Below are positions 34,887 to 49,700 of a stretch of DNA of 64,000 nucleotides, piece after piece. Source of the DNA: Apiotrichum sp. Y4204 (lineage: Eukaryota; Basidiomycota; Tremellomycetes; Trichosporonales; Trichosporonaceae); assembly GCA_025531455.1 (NCBI GenBank), contig JAMYHL010000069.1:124001-188000 (forward strand), written 5' to 3'. Below the pieces are notes generated by a model. The model saw only the letters and a list, made by a program, of their open reading frames with translations, did not search any database and had not been told where the DNA came from. The position numbers were made by a program, and so were the translations under genes. The first letter of the stretch is position 1; each line of letters starts with the position of its first letter.

Positions 34887-37633
34887 ATGTCCCTTCAAGG
34901 TCCACCCCGTATGGCCATGTTCCGGTTTGAGGGGCGCGAACACTTTGTCTCACTCCCTGTGACCTTTGAGGTAAGCGCACGCTAAGTCAAGCCGGCCTCG
35001 GAGGGCTAGCACAAGGTTTCTCTGTGGGCCTTCTCGAGTTGGGCGTCTGTTTGTGAGGATACTGCGGAGCAGCCCATACTGGATGCTGTGTATCTCCGAA
35101 ATCGGACTACGCCCGTGTGGCGATCCGTGACAGACTGGTGCCGTAATATCGGGACATGGTAATTAAACGTGGAACACCGAACCTTGCCACAAACGCTACT
35201 TGTACGACGTCCCTTCGGGCCGCAGAGAGGGCAGCTTGTCTGGTATCCATATACCTGAAGCTTGATTCCCACACGGCGGCTCCGTGACAAGTCGGAGGGC
35301 GGACATGTCGCCCTCACGACGAGTGACAATGGGGAACAATCACCCAGTCGACCAGTTTTGTCGGGGATTGTACCACGTCTTCATTCCTTACAATTCCTGA
35401 CGTATGAAAGAAAGCCATCGCAGCCGCCAACGACCTGTTCAAAGTGAATGCCGCCACCCAGTTCGTCCGTCTCTCCGTTCCTTCCTGCAATGTCCCGTGG
35501 ATCGGAGGATATGCAACGCAGCCCGACGTGTACATGTGAGTGCGAGATGGGCTGCTGTGAGGTGCGCAGCCGTGGAAGAGTCACGTCCTTGGAGGTATAC
35601 CGTTCTTTGGGGTACCTGCCGCTGCTGTGCTTGATCGTGAAATTAGAGCACTCTATCGAGTTCATCGGTTCACTCTATTGAGTTCATCGGTTCCGAATTG
35701 TGCAATTTGATATTTGAGCTGACTCCGAGTTTTGACGCCGATTCGTATGCCTACGCCTGCGCGATGAAGCACGTCGTGCCCTTCGATGTTCACGTCGTCG
35801 AGAAGAATGTGTGTTGAGCGGTATTGGCTAGACAATCCATGACATTAACGTTAGCCTCCGAAGCCTGCAGCTCCCCCTGCGAATGCGGCAGCCAAGGAAG
35901 CTGCACCGGCTGCTGGTAAATCAGGAGGTGATGGTGGAGGCAAAGGGAGCGGCGGAGGGGGAGGAAAGGATGGGGGTGGTGGCGGAGGTGGGGGAGCAGG
36001 GGGAGCCGCGCCCAAAGCAGCCCCCAAAAAGGATGAGCCTAAGAAGGAAGAACCTAAGAAGCAAGAGCCTAAGAAGGAAGAGCCGAAGAAGCCTGAGAAA
36101 CCTATCAGTTGGTCCCCCGACTAATCCCGTCCACCAACTAATATGTCAGTCAAGACTGCTCCGTTTGTCTTGTCATGTAAAACGACCGCAGGGAAGACGG
36201 CATCAGTGTCGGGAACTTTGACTGGGTGAGTAGTGCAATGGCCAATCTGGGAGCTATATGCTAATAAGCAGAGAGTTGGCGAAGGGTCCGGGAGGCGGAA
36301 GTGAGCAGGGATGGACCGTACATCGCTAATATCAGAGTATCTGGGCGTTATGGAAATTGACGTGAGTCGAACGCTTGGTCAACAGGAAGCTCCTCGCTCA
36401 CAATATAGGGTGCTTCCCACGCACAGTCATTTGACGGTCAACAGCTCCCGGCTGATCACGTTATCACAGACAGTGAGAGGTACCACTACTTTGGGAAGCT
36501 CACGACAGTTCGAACGCAGGACAAGAGTACAGCCAGGCTTCTCTTCAGGCCTCGATCGACGCGTCCACAAATCGATGTTTACTCGCACGAGAGCCGCAGC
36601 GTGTGTTATTGCTTTGGAAAGTGTCTGACTTCCTAGCTTGACGTGACACTTTCTGTCAAGGATTGGCAGATTACAGCGGCTTACCCCATGACAAAGATTC
36701 GCGATGAGAAGGGAAGGCAGACCTTGCGGTGGTTCCTGGCGGTGAAACCCAACGGTGTTGTGAAGGACCTGCTCACGTATGCCGAGACAAGTGGGGTATT
36801 CGCAGAAATGATGTTTGTATTGCCACATTTTGTCGCAATTGTCTAATGGCAGCCCTACCTCTGTCGCCAAGCCCAAAGATCCCAAGCCAGATGGTCCACT
36901 CGTACCAGGTTAGGCCGTGCCGTGGAAGCGGAAGGGGCATTATCTGACACTGCAGCATGGCCTGACGTGAGCACGAAGAATTCGCGCTGCCTCCCGCAGG
37001 AGCATTTTGTGCCGCACATGGAACGCGTATTGGCGTCTCTGGGATTGCCACCCCAAAGCAGCACGTCAATGATCACAGGCTGGCTGCCCAGTGCCACTCG
37101 GCACAAGAACATCGTGAGCGGAAACGGAATGTGATCGACAGCTAACACTGTAGGCCTATAGGTGGGCTACATCCAGGTCTTTGACTGGAAACGGGTGCAC
37201 TAACTGCGTTTTAGGATCCTCTCGAAAGACCAACTCGAACCGTCAATCGCCCTCGATCTTTCCCCCCGCCCTCAAGTCCTGATCCGGATTTTCGTGAGTG
37301 TCCCAACTGCCCAACTGCAACTAGCGGCCCCGACTGTTATCGGTCCATGTTGACTCCACAGGTTCTCTGGCGTGGCATTCCTGACTCTGAGATGAAACAG
37401 TGGAAGGATGAGAAGCGCATTATTGAACAACATGAGCAAGGACTGGACTGGCGCAAGGCGTGAGTAGACTGGAACAACGCCGCTCTTGGCTCACACCCTC
37501 AGAGTCGGATATGTCGACTGCTTGAACGACGAGTCACTTTTCCGTGTCATCGAGTATGCTTCTATGTAAGTGATCTGAACGAACTTGGGGATGTTGGTCA
37601 TCACTGGGCTAACATAACAGGGAAGTAAACTGA
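34887..37633 (+). CDS. Unnamed 15-exon gene with a bacterial-like C-terminal domain (419 aa)
   Basis: Exons: 34887-34970, 35411-35535, 35730-35808, 35855-36107, 36192-36225, 36272-36300, 36336-36361, 36637-36776, 36853-36908, 36956-37113, 37154-37176, 37215-37293, 37362-37459, 37503-37565 and 37621-37633. All phases agree. The N-terminal ~95 residues form a small folded-looking segment. A Gly-rich then Lys-Glu-Pro-rich linker (about 97-180) follows, then a conserved-looking region. The C-terminal blocks EHFVPHMERVLASLGL, GWLPSATRHKNIAYRW, LDLSPRPQVLIRIFVLWRGI and FRVIEYASMEVN resemble, from memory, a domain found in uncharacterised bacterial surface-type proteins and some basidiomycete proteins (pattern YWLP, P.PD, RVFM, VEWGG). 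I cannot name the family or a function. Middle exon borders are less certain than the ends. Confidence 0.7.
35650..35693. repeat. 22-bp direct tandem repeat within an intron
   Basis: Two adjacent copies (35650-35671 and 35672-35693) of an actctatcgagttcatcggt-like unit differ at one base. They lie in the second intron of the gene at 34887-37633. Confidence 0.75.
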
Positions 37634-40296
<2,663 letters not shown>

Positions 40297-40898
40297 GCGG
40301 AGGGATCAGGCTGGGGACATTTGCGATGGACAATATGAAGCGTGTGGGTGTGTGGTCGTGGCAATGAAGTCGCGACTTCATTTATATTGATAGATAGATG
40401 TACTCGGGCCACGTTTGCTCAACATCACGAGATCACGAGAGGCTTTGCCGCTGCTCAGGCAATTGCTGCCAGGCGCAAACTGCCATTAAAGGTTTGCCGT
40501 GATCGCGTCAAGTCATCATCGTCGATGTTCTTCGACAGGCAGGACTCAGTACTAATTGGGTGTAGCAATAACTTTGAATTAGACCTCGAACTCATTTGTA
40601 ATGACCTGATTAGTAACTGTCACAATTGGCCACTTAGGTTTCGCGACGCCTTATTTTATGAAGTGATTTCAGGACGCGTCCGCTGCAAAAGCAACATTGC
40701 ACGCGTCACCCACCTCGCCACTTTGTCGCCTCACTCATAGTCACCCCAGTCTTACGGCTACTTCAACAATCTTCACCTTCCTCGTCATACTCAGGACAAT
40801 CATCGTCGGCATTGACTTCATCGCTGCCCGCATGATCACTGGCTTTTGCACGTTTTAATTTCGGATAATCGGTGGAGCGCGTGGCCAAAGGGAAAACA
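40297..40898. other. Intergenic region upstream of POL32
   Basis: No gene seen on either strand. Confidence 0.5.
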
Positions 40899-42387
40899 AT
40901 GACCGCCGCAACAGCAGAACAATGCATCACGCGTATTCTCGGCGATGACAAAACAGTATGCACCTCTTCAACATCGGCCGCTGATTTCAGGTCACTTTCC
41001 GTCAAGTCTCGCGCCAGATAGGATGCCACGTTCACGCTGCCAAAAAGTAAGTACCGGACATTGGATCCTACTCACTCCAGCTTCCTGCAGGACTACCTAT
41101 CGTCCCATCCCGACGTCATTCCGACGTACTTGCTCACCGGCCCTCTCCTGTCTACCGCGACCGTAGCGCGGACATCTATCGCAAATGAGGCGCCCACACA
41201 GGGTACTCAGTCCCTCGCCCACATGTCCGCGACCCAGAAACTGCGCATTGTGGATATGGACCAGATGAGTGACGACGAGCGCAACTCCGAGGCGGATGCG
41301 GAGGAAGAGCGTGCAGAAATGGAGCTCGAGGAGTCACAATCGATCAATGCCGAGGGCAGCCTCCCCGCAGTCGAGGAGGTGCCCAAGTGGGGAGTGATTC
41401 TTGCCGGACAGGAGGCTCTTGAAGGTATGTTGCCGTTCTTGACCCCAAGCTGACAGCAGACAAGAAGCAGCTATTCATTGTCGCCAACGTCCACATCTAT
41501 GCCCTCTCGTCAGCACCCATCAAGGTAGGTCCGAGAAATAAGTTCACTGCTGACTCATAGGATTCTGCTCAGCTCCTCGCCTGTGCTATCAGCGTTCGGG
41601 AAAAGTCGTCGCACACCGATCCATCGCTGTTCGGTACCATCTCGGGCGAATCCTTGGTCGCACGTCCAGCACCGATGCGCGATGGAGGCATGAAGTTTGG
41701 GGCTGATGCCGCACCAAAAGCGAAGGTCAAGCAAGAGACCAAAGTGGACGTCAAGCCAGAAGTTCCGCAACAAACAAAGCAACAAGGAAAATCGAGCCAA
41801 CTGTCAAGAGTACGTGCACTGCGCAGCTCTTACTGACTCTTCAGAAATCCTCCAGCAAACGACGCGTCATTCTGTCGGACGACGAGGATGATGTCCCCGC
41901 AAAGCCGACAAGTAATTCGCCTCCCACCAAGGCGTCCAGCAGCAAGCTGGAGCCAACGTCGTCAATGGTTCGTGCAGACGATCAGGCAGCAATGGAGGCC
42001 ATGATGGACATGGACTTTGACTTTGACGAGGATGAGCCACCGGCTGCGCCTGCCAAAGCGAAAGCGGACAAGCCCAAGCGGAAGATGCGGCGCGTTAAAA
42101 AGTCTAGGGTGGAGATGGATGAGAAGGGCTACATGGGTGAGTCTACAAGGTAATTTACAGATCTAATGGCAGTCACCAAGGATTACTACGAAGATGAGCC
42201 TTGCTCGGGATCTGAAACAGACACAGATGCGGGGCCTTCAACTGTGCCAGCGACTACAAACTCGAAACCGACACCGCCTGTGGCAAAGGCAAAAGCAACC
42301 CCCTCCGCTGCGACAACCAACAGAAAGGCCCCGGCTAAGAAGTCGATGGGACAGAGCACCTTGGCTGGCTTCTTCAAGAAGAAGTAA
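40899..42387 (+). CDS. POL32: DNA polymerase delta subunit Pol32/Cdc27 (POLD3)
   Basis: Exons 40899-40955, 40991-41046, 41081-41424, 41460-41524, 41561-41809, 41845-42136 and 42173-42387 give 425 aa. All six introns are 34-36 nt. The N-terminal winged-helix segment (VTFRQVSRQIGCHVHAAKNFL, then TYLLTGPL) is the part that contacts the B-subunit Cdc1/Pol31. The middle is acidic and Lys-rich. The family's C-terminal KGYMVTKDYYEDE motif (about 350-362) is formed across the last intron. A PCNA-binding PIP box QSTLAGFF (415-422) is followed by the terminal KKK. The subunit increases polymerase delta processivity and supports translesion and break-induced synthesis. Confidence 0.93.
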
Positions 42388-43679
42388 CGTATGTATGCGC
42401 GTCGAGTTGCCCGTGGTGGGCGTGAGAGACGATTGCTGCAGTGAAGAATGGAAATGCGGGATCGGATGGTCGGAATGTGCGGCTGTGCAACGGCGGTGTG
42501 GCTATACACGGAGAGATCGAGAGGTCAAATTAAATATGTGTTGAGTGTGGCAAGCCACGTCGCAATTTAATTCTTGAACAGGCTGATAGTGGAGGAGCCG
42601 CGGCAAAGGAGATTGTTCCCGATGTTCTTCTTGCATGCCGTCCGGTCCAAGACACTGGCCGCCGCCACGCGTTTAAGAGTTTTACAGCTTTACAGCATCT
42701 CTCCGTACCCTGTGTTCACCATCAACGATCAACGAGGTTGCTGAGGAAGCGGGAAGTGGGGAGAGAATGTGATGGGTTGCGTTGCTACCCCTCGAACGGA
42801 CTTTTCATTTGCAGTGCATCGCATGAAGATAATGCGATGCGATGCATACCTGAAAGCACGGCGAGCTCGGAAGATGCGCTGCGCGCTCTGGCTCTAAACT
42901 CTACTAGCTCTACCCTGAGACACGCGTTCGAGCAGTGCCTTTTGGCTGCGGAGCTGCACCTTGTTGGACGGATGCTGTACAAAGTCACGATAGTAATGGG
43001 GAACGGAGAGATTAGACTTGTAAAGAAGGTGACATTGTAGAAGGGGCTTTTTGTTTACGAGCCCAGCGATCTCGGGCCGGACATAACGGCCAACGGCCAA
43101 CGGGCTGCTTAGAAGTCACTTCTGGAGTTCTGCCATGACTGCCGCCTGTCTTGCAACTGCCGCCCCCTCTGTCCTGACACACATTCATTTGTCCAACTCC
43201 CTTGTCGCCGTCGTGCTAGTGCTTCTCGCCACGCTCGAGCGCTTCCTCGTCTCTCGCCTCCCCTTTATTTATCCACGACCTGCGGTTTTCCTTTCTCCCC
43301 TTCACTCTCCAACACCCTCCTCACACCATCTTAATTGTGGGCGGCCTTCCACATTGTCTCCCCACCCTCCACTCTCAGGTTCATCTCTGATCTTTTCCAA
43401 CTTTGCACCTATCTCACCTACACGCGCGAACATCACGCCGGTCACACTGCGCGCGCACACACAGACAAACGACAAACACTGTCAAGCAGAGTCTCGATAT
43501 CTTGTTTCTCACTTTCCCATTCTCATATCTCAACGCCCTACTCCCAACACTCTGGTGTCCCGTGTCGGTTCGGCTCTCTTGTCTCTGCCCGTCTTCGCAA
43601 CAGCGATTCTCTATTGTGCTCGTGATCTCCAAGACACAGCAAAAGTGCACCGCGTGCGTTCTTGAACGGCTCTCTCACC
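42388..43679. other. Intergenic region and leader of the chitin synthase gene
   Basis: I see no gene. From about 43135 to 43679 the plus strand is C/T-rich with few purine blocks, typical of the long leaders here. Open frames in it are low-complexity. Confidence 0.5.
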
Positions 43680-46600
43680 ATGAACCCGGGCGACATTTAC
43701 GGCCCTCCGGGCGGTCGCAGGCAGGAGGATCCATACGCGCCGCCGGACCCGTACGCGCCGCCGGACCCGTACGCGCCGCCTGCCGCCTACCCGGCGTATC
43801 CTCCTCCTCCCGCTGGTGATCTCAACCCCTACAACAACCCGAACCCTTTCCACCATCCCCTTGAAGGTGACCCAGGCCAGTACCGTCACACTCCCTCGGC
43901 GAGTTTTGCTAGCCTTGCTCCCAGCTACAGCGCACAAGGCCCCGAGCGCCCCTACAACTCGAGCCCGTACCCAGGCCAACCGGCCTCGTATACAGGTCAC
44001 GGCCAAGAAGATGAGTTTGCCGACTCGAGCCCTCTTCTCCCCCATGCGCATCATGGTCAGCATGCGCCGGTTGACCCCCGGTACGGTAGCTCTCCAGCTC
44101 CCCCGCCCGTTCCACCGGGTCCCAACCGCTACCAGCTGTCGGATGCGCCTGGTGTCCACTTTGACAACCCCTACAGCGAAGGCCCTGGTGGCCAGGATGA
44201 GGTCAGCAACGTTCGCTACGGGCCCCTCCCAGCCCGCATTGTTCGGCGTAACCGCACTCAGAAGCGTGTCCAGCTGTTCCGCGGCCATCTCGTGCTCGAC
44301 GTTCCGGTGCCCAATCTGCTTCTTGAACAGTGTCCGCGCCGCGATGATAGGGAGTTTACCCACATGAGGTACTCGGCCGTCACTTGTGACCCCGACGAGT
44401 TTGTCGATGACAAGTACACCCTGCGCCAGCGTCTCTGCGACCCGCCGCGCAGCACCGAACTGTTCATTGTGAGTATCGTTATCGGCTCATGGGCAGTTCG
44501 TTACTGACCTCCAGGTGGTGACCATGTACAATGAGGACGACACACTGTTCTGCCGTACCATGCACGGCATTATGCAGAACATCGCACACCTCTGCACCCG
44601 CTCGCGCAGTAAGACTTGGGGCGAGGAGGGTTGGAAAAAGGTATGCCTTCGGTTCTTGGACTTTATTGACACCAACAGGTGGTCGTTTGTATCGTTTCCG
44701 ATGGTCGTCTCAAGATCAACCCTCGCACTCGGTCTGTCCTTGCGGCCCTTGGTGTTTACCAGGAGGGTGTCGCGAAGAATATCGTCAACGGCAAACCGGT
44801 CACCGCGCATCTCTACGAGTACACCACTCAACTGACCGTCGATTCGAAGTGTCGCATTGTCCCTGGTGGCAAGAACAGTGTGCCCGTTCAGCTGATGTTC
44901 TGTCTCAAGGAAAGGAATCAGAAGAAGATCAACAGTCATCGCTGGTTCTTCAAGTGAGCACATGTGACTTATTCTGACACTGACATTTAGTGCATTCGGC
45001 AAGTGCCTGAACCCCAACGTCTGTGTTCTGCTAGATGTCGGCACGCAGCCGGGTTCCGACTCGATCTATCATCTGTGGAAGGCCTTTGACATAAACTCAT
45101 CTGTTGGCGGCGCATGTGGTGAGATCGTCGCCCTCAAAGGTCTCTACTGGAGGAACCTCCTCAACCCGCTTGTTGCGGCTCAGAACTTCGAGTACAAAAT
45201 GTCCAACATTCTCGACAAGCCTCTCGAGTCAATCTTCGGTTACATCACTGTGCTTCCCGGTGCTTTTAGTGCTTATCGCTACATTGCGCTACAGAACGAC
45301 AGCCGTGGTCAAGGCCCTCTGGAAAAGTACTTCTTTGGTGAGACGATGCACGGCGCGGGCGCCGGTATCTTCAAAGCCAACATGTACCTGGCCGAGGATC
45401 GTATTCTCTGTTGGGAGCTAGTCTCGAAACGTGACAGTGCGTGGACTCTGCACTATGTCAAGTCCGCCTACGCCATCACCGATGTCCCCGACAGGGTTCC
45501 CGAGCTCGTCTCCCAGCGTCGTCGTTGGCTTAACGGTTCATTCTTTGCCGCCATTCATTCAATTGTCCACTTCGGTTACCTGTACCGGTCTTCTCACAAT
45601 ATCCTCCGCAAGTTCTGGCTCCACATCGAGTTTGTTTACCAGGTTATCAACAATTTCTTCTCGTGGTTCGCTCTCGGCAACTATTTCATTGCCTTCTACA
45701 TTCTCGTCGACTCAATGAAACAGTACCACGTGGCGTGGAAGGTTGTCGGCACCATCTTAACCTACGCCTATGTCGCACTTCTTCTGACCTGTTTCATTCT
45801 TGCCCTTGGTAACCGTCCTGCAGGGTAAGTGTGGTTACAGTGAAGGCGCTAACGATAGTTCGGTTGTCGGCTACACTGTCAGTATGGTGGGATTCGCAAT
45901 TATCACATGTTACATGCTCTTCTGTGCAGGTAAGACAACTGCCGTCCGCTCTTGGCTCACGCTCAGTGTACCTGGCTGTTTTGGGTATCCAGGACGTTCA
46001 GAAAGACACTGGAAACGGTATCGATCTGGAAGATGCTCTTCTCAAGTCGGTGATCTTCCGCAACATTGTTCTATCTCTGCTCGCCACGTATGGCCTATAC
46101 ATCTTGTCGTCGATCTTGGCGCTTGACCCTTGGCACCTAGGTGAGAAGCAAACTGTTCAGTACACTTCTGACCCTTCAGTCACATCGTTCTTGCAATACC
46201 TCCTCATTGCTCCGTCGTACATCAACGTCCTCAATGTGTACGCCTTCTCCAACGTTCACGATGTTGTAAGTTCAGTGTGTATGACTCTTGCTAACACTAG
46301 TCATGGGGAACCAAGGGCTCTGACAAGGTCAGCGAAGACCTTGGTGTCGTCAAGTCGGATGGGAAGGATGAGGTTACTGTCGATCTCCTCAGCGAGTCCA
46401 AGGACATTGACGCTGTCTATGCGGCCGAAGTTGCAATTCTCAAAACTAAGGCCCCTCCTGAGGTGTCAACCCCCAACGCCGAGCAGAAGCAGGAAGACTA
46501 CTACAAGGTAAGCTGGAGATGAATGAGCTAAGCTGATGACAGAACTTCCGCACGAACGTTCTGCTCTGCTGGATGATCTCCAACGCTGCCCTCTGTGCTG

Positions 46601-46773
46601 CGATCCTTCAAGTCAACAACAAGAATGTTTCGATTACGTATATGGGTGTCATGCTCTAGTAGGTTTTAGCCCGCGCCTGTCGCTAACGTTTCAGCACTGT
46701 CTGTGGTCTCGCCGCGTTCCGTTTCATCGGTGCTGTGACGTATCTCATTGTCCGCTTATTCATGGGAGAGTAA
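43680..46773 (+). CDS. Chitin synthase (GT2, class I-III type)
   Basis: Ten exons: 43680-44468, 44515-44640, 44679-44953, 44991-45824, 45859-45929, 45967-46140, 46180-46265, 46301-46507, 46543-46658 and 46695-46773, giving 918 aa. The Pro/Tyr-rich cytosolic N-terminus includes three DPYAPP repeats (residues 17-34). The glycosyltransferase core shows [23 protein letters not shown] (412-420), AEDRIL (531-536) and the chitin-synthase signature QRRRW (572-576). A cluster of membrane spans follows to the C-terminus. The enzyme polymerises N-acetylglucosamine from UDP-GlcNAc at the plasma membrane. The absence of a myosin head or cytochrome-b5 domain excludes classes IV-V; I cannot separate I, II and III by eye. 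Nine introns are 34-46 nt, and the sixth (46141-46179, 39 nt) is in frame without a stop. Confidence 0.95.
43728..43781 (+). repeat. 18-bp coding tandem repeat, three copies (DPYAPP)
   Basis: Three adjacent 18-bp units, nearly identical (gacccgtacgcgccgccg), encode DPYAPP within the disordered N-terminus of the chitin synthase. Copy number could vary between strains. Confidence 0.85.
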
Positions 46774-49700
46774 TGCGGTTGCCCCCAAGCTGTTGATGTT
46801 GAGAAATGTTGGGTGTAGTGCTCCTTATGTGAAGTGCTCCTTATGACCGTCAGAGGGAAATCCTTGGTAGAGTAATGCTCTTACGAAATGCAGACGATGG
46901 CTCCGATGTATAGCTCGTTACGTGGACATTAACAACTCAATCTACGATACATAAATGCTTCGGTTTCATCAAATCAGGCGGTGCTCCTGAATGACTCGGG
47001 GAGCGGGGTATGTGTGGGGTGACCCGGAGCAAGGACAATGGTATGGAGAGGACTCTTGAATCTATAATCTGCTTTAGCAGTCGGATCGGCGTATCGCGCA
47101 TTTTTCGCTATGGGAGCGACCATCGGCGCGGGGCGGTACGCTGTCGCATCGTGGGTCCAACCGACTCGTACGTGCGATTGGACCCGGCCGGTGATACTGG
47201 CGGCGGCGGTGGTGTTGGCTCCTCGGGACACGGCGGCGGCGGGGGTTGTGTCCGTACATTATGCTCCTCCTGACGTTTGCGCGCACGCCACCGCCAGCGG
47301 AAGAAGAAAGTGACATATCGCGGGACAACGACGGCGAAGCGACCCACGGCGCCGCACGATCCGAGGAGAAGGAGCGTCCAGCATCCGCTGCTGTCAGTCG
47401 CGGAACCCATCAGTCGCGGGGCAGCGAGGTCTCCACAGTCGCGGTCTATTATGGAGCACACTAGTACGACCCCCACGCACCATGAGTCGCAGAGATATCC
47501 GGAATCCAAGCCGCACGGACCGGAACAGTGCTGGTGTCAGTGTCTTGTGTCTGGCCTGGTGGTCGGGTCTGCGCGTGTTCTGGAGACAGACCTGGAGGAT
47601 GGTGTGGGGCGAACACTCACGCATGCCATGGTGAGAAAGGTGAAAGTGGGGGCGAACGAGGATGGCGCGAGGCATGTACTGGTACTGTGCAAGTCATGGA
47701 GGCGGACGACGAAGCCATTGTTGTCAGAAGTCGAGAGGCTTGAGAAGCAGCCGGGTGGCAACTGGAAGTACCCATGTCGAAGGGCTGATCGGCATTGAGG
47801 GTACAAGGGTCCGAGTACTGGTACTGTGGTGATGTGGAGAGCTACCGCGTCGGCATCGGCGGCGCGATGCCCGCGTTCTTCCGTCTGGCGCTCTGCAAAG
47901 TATGTGCCGTTCTGTCGGATGTTCAATGTTAACGGATGTTCCCTCTACGGGCTCTCCCTGCAGGTGCTCGGATGCATAGAAGCCATAAACGGCCGGCTGG
48001 CTACACATAGCGCGGACTGAACTCATGGGATCGGTTACTCCATCACAACATCTCTCCCTGATATCCTGATCAACACACGGCGACACGGTGTGTACCTTGC
48101 AACCAACCCATCGCGCCCATCGTCTCTCGCATTGCTTCCTTTGACCTTTGGAGCTCAGACTCGAATCCCTCCCGGATCACGGACTCCAGGCGCCACGGGT
48201 GCGGTGCAATGATCCAATGAGTCATGGGCCACCTTTATCCAGGGTCATCGATCGTGGGCCAGTGCGCGAGCGGTCGTGGGTAACAGAGGGGGTCCAAGTT
48301 GGGATAAACACGACGGTGGTGATAAATCATTGGAAGGCGCGGTGCGAGCGCGAATGCAAGCGCACAAGCCGCCGCACGAAAGTGGATCCGAACCGACCAG
48401 ATCACCCAGCAGACAAATCATCCTGAAGGAAGCGCCGGGCCGTGACTCCAGCGTCACCAAGGATGCGAATCGGACAGCTGGCTTGTGAGACGCACTGTAG
48501 TCAAACTGTCTCGGCTTGTAGATCGATGGATGCTATCCTGCGGGACAAGATGCGTCATTTTTCTTGAACCATGTCTGTATGTTGCCGAGATAACGACCGC
48601 TAACGACCTTGACAACCACCGCATTCTCCAGACGCGATGCTTGGTTTCCAAGCCATTCCAGACCTTTGATAATGACAAAATGCAGAGAAGCGTGATGTCC
48701 CGGGGGCAGACGAACGTACATCAGAGCGAAAAGCCAATCATTCCCGTGGCAAGAAGTGGAGTGCTATGTTTCCGAGAGGTTATAAGCATCAGTCAGCTTT
48801 CGTCGATGCTTGTCAGTGTTCCTCTACTGACGTCGATGCGGGCGTAGGCCGTGCCAAGGGCGGTGTTGGTCTTGCTGCACAGTGGGCAAGCGACATCAGA
48901 AGGGCCACCACTGCTTGATTGTGAACATGCGATTCAGTTCAGTCAGAGAATCAGCGAATCAGAGAAGTGGCGAGCGGCGACCAGTGGTAACCCTGTGCCA
49001 GGACACGGACTGAGCCGGGGAATGCACTCACTTATGCGCCATTCCTGTTTCTGATCACTGTCTGTTGGATCTGTTCCTCATTCCTAACAGTAGTACAGCA
49101 ATGACCGTCCAGAACGAATCCTCAAACGGTACCGGCCGGTATGTGGTGGCTTTCGCGCCTCGGCCGACATGGTGTTTCATTGTCCTTTTGGCGTAGCCGG
49201 CGTCTGTTGCAGCGCAAGAGTGTTCATCCGTGGGTCCATGTATACATGGGCATACGGGCCGCGTGTGGCGTTGAACTGAGACTCCCGTATTCCGGACGGC
49301 CGACCGGTGGATGGCGGACACCTACCAGAAGCGGTTGGAGCGTGGAACGGGGATGCACGGGGTGGAGTGTGTGCGTGGGTACGTGGGTGCTGGAACCGGG
49401 CCATCGGGACATGTGCCGCGGTGGATAAGTGTCTTGCATGACTTGCATCCCGCGAGCCATACCCGATGTCGCGCCCAACGGGGTGCCCAGTACATGGTAC
49501 TACACTGGCGCACTGTATCACTGGGATCACTCATCGTCCGCCACAGTCCGCCGCCGGAACGAGGATGAAACACGCTGGGCTAGTTTTAGGATCTGGAGGT
49601 TTTAGGATCTGAAGGGGTGGGTACCTGGCGCCCTGGCAAAGTGGGGTTGCCTCAACCTCTTGGCCTCCTTTTTCGAACACATCCGCCAGCTATCACAACT

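Noticed and set aside
36108..36191. A 13-nt micro-exon (36150-36162) inside this intron giving a different reading EDGISVGNFDW for the next exon
   Set aside because: It would require a 29-nt intron; the single 84-nt intron gives a frame that continues correctly through the following three exons.
42738..43040. 100-residue plus-strand frame between POL32 and chitin synthase
   Set aside because: Its codon and residue composition is not coding-like and it lacks a recognised motif.
48155..48185. actcgaatccc as a possible tRNA T-loop
   Set aside because: No 5-bp T-stem and no matching acceptor ends.
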